Positions 63,980 through 64,000 of a stretch of DNA of 64,000 nt are shown piece by piece. The position numbers and the translations under genes were made by a program. This stretch comes from Lysobacter dokdonensis DS-58 (GTDB taxonomy: Bacteria; Pseudomonadota; Gammaproteobacteria; Xanthomonadales; Xanthomonadaceae): contig NZ_JRKJ01000025.1 of the NCBI RefSeq assembly GCF_000770795.1, forward strand, positions 62,001 to 126,000. The letters are read 5' to 3'. The notes under the pieces were generated by a model that worked only from the letters and a program-made list of their open reading frames with translations, did not search any database and was not told where the DNA came from. The stretch's first letter is position 1. Each line of letters opens with the position of its first letter.

Positions 63980-64000
63980 GCGGGCTGCCGTGGGGTCGGA

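Overview
The window is chromosomal DNA of a high-GC gammaproteobacterium of the Xanthomonadaceae, most like Lysobacter. The evidence is protein content: Oar-type TonB-dependent receptors with TPR-sulfotransferases, the AlgH/RuvX/PyrB block beside pilT/pilU, a metX-metB-hom operon under a SAM-I riboswitch, and a histone H1-like lysine-rich protein. No insertion sequence, phage gene, CRISPR array, rRNA or convincing tRNA was seen. Genes are closely packed, often with 4-base start/stop overlaps.

Layout. 1-5 kb: pyrB, ruvX and yqgE overlap in one minus-strand operon; the type IV pilus retraction ATPases pilU and pilT follow. 4.7-11 kb: yggS-proC-lipoprotein, a BtuF-like protein with pdxH, aroK-aroB, and a small WGR protein before hemE. 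11-18 kb: envelope and redox genes (M23 peptidase, two YceI proteins around a cytochrome b561), L-serine dehydratase and a membrane GGDEF/EAL protein. 18-21.5 kb: metX-metB-hom behind a SAM-I riboswitch. 21.6-32 kb: a phytase-like lipoprotein, a DUF4124-M23 protein, prfC, hemolysin III, an AsmA protein, a CBS protein, a glycosyltransferase, mtgA, hslO and an unknown secreted protein.

32-47 kb is the most distinctive part. Three large outer-membrane TonB-dependent receptors and three TPR-sulfotransferases lie on the minus strand. Each receptor has its own promoter and strong hairpin terminator, and the sulfotransferases sit just downstream of two of the receptors. The sulfotransferase domains carry PAPS-binding motifs like those of tyrosylprotein sulfotransferases, which suggests (inference only) that they modify the receptors or their ligands. 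A likely plus-strand small RNA shares its -35 region with the promoter of one receptor.

47-59 kb: GTP-dependent PEP carboxykinase, a TetR regulator divergent from fadE with clear operator palindromes, a DUF4442 protein, an operon of DUF1304 / Tat-exported epimerase / nucleotide-transporter-like protein, a GMC oxidoreductase, and an M48 protease with LemA. 59.7-64 kb: a serine hydrolase, the histone H1-like gene, a 749-base intergenic region with a likely small RNA and a three-way-junction-like element, and gcvH-gcvT at the right edge.

Several genes (proC, aroK, pdxH, the WGR gene, the GGDEF/EAL gene, the phytase-like gene, the TetR gene) have a -10-like hexamer 5 to 9 bases before the start codon and no Shine-Dalgarno sequence, as expected for leaderless mRNAs.
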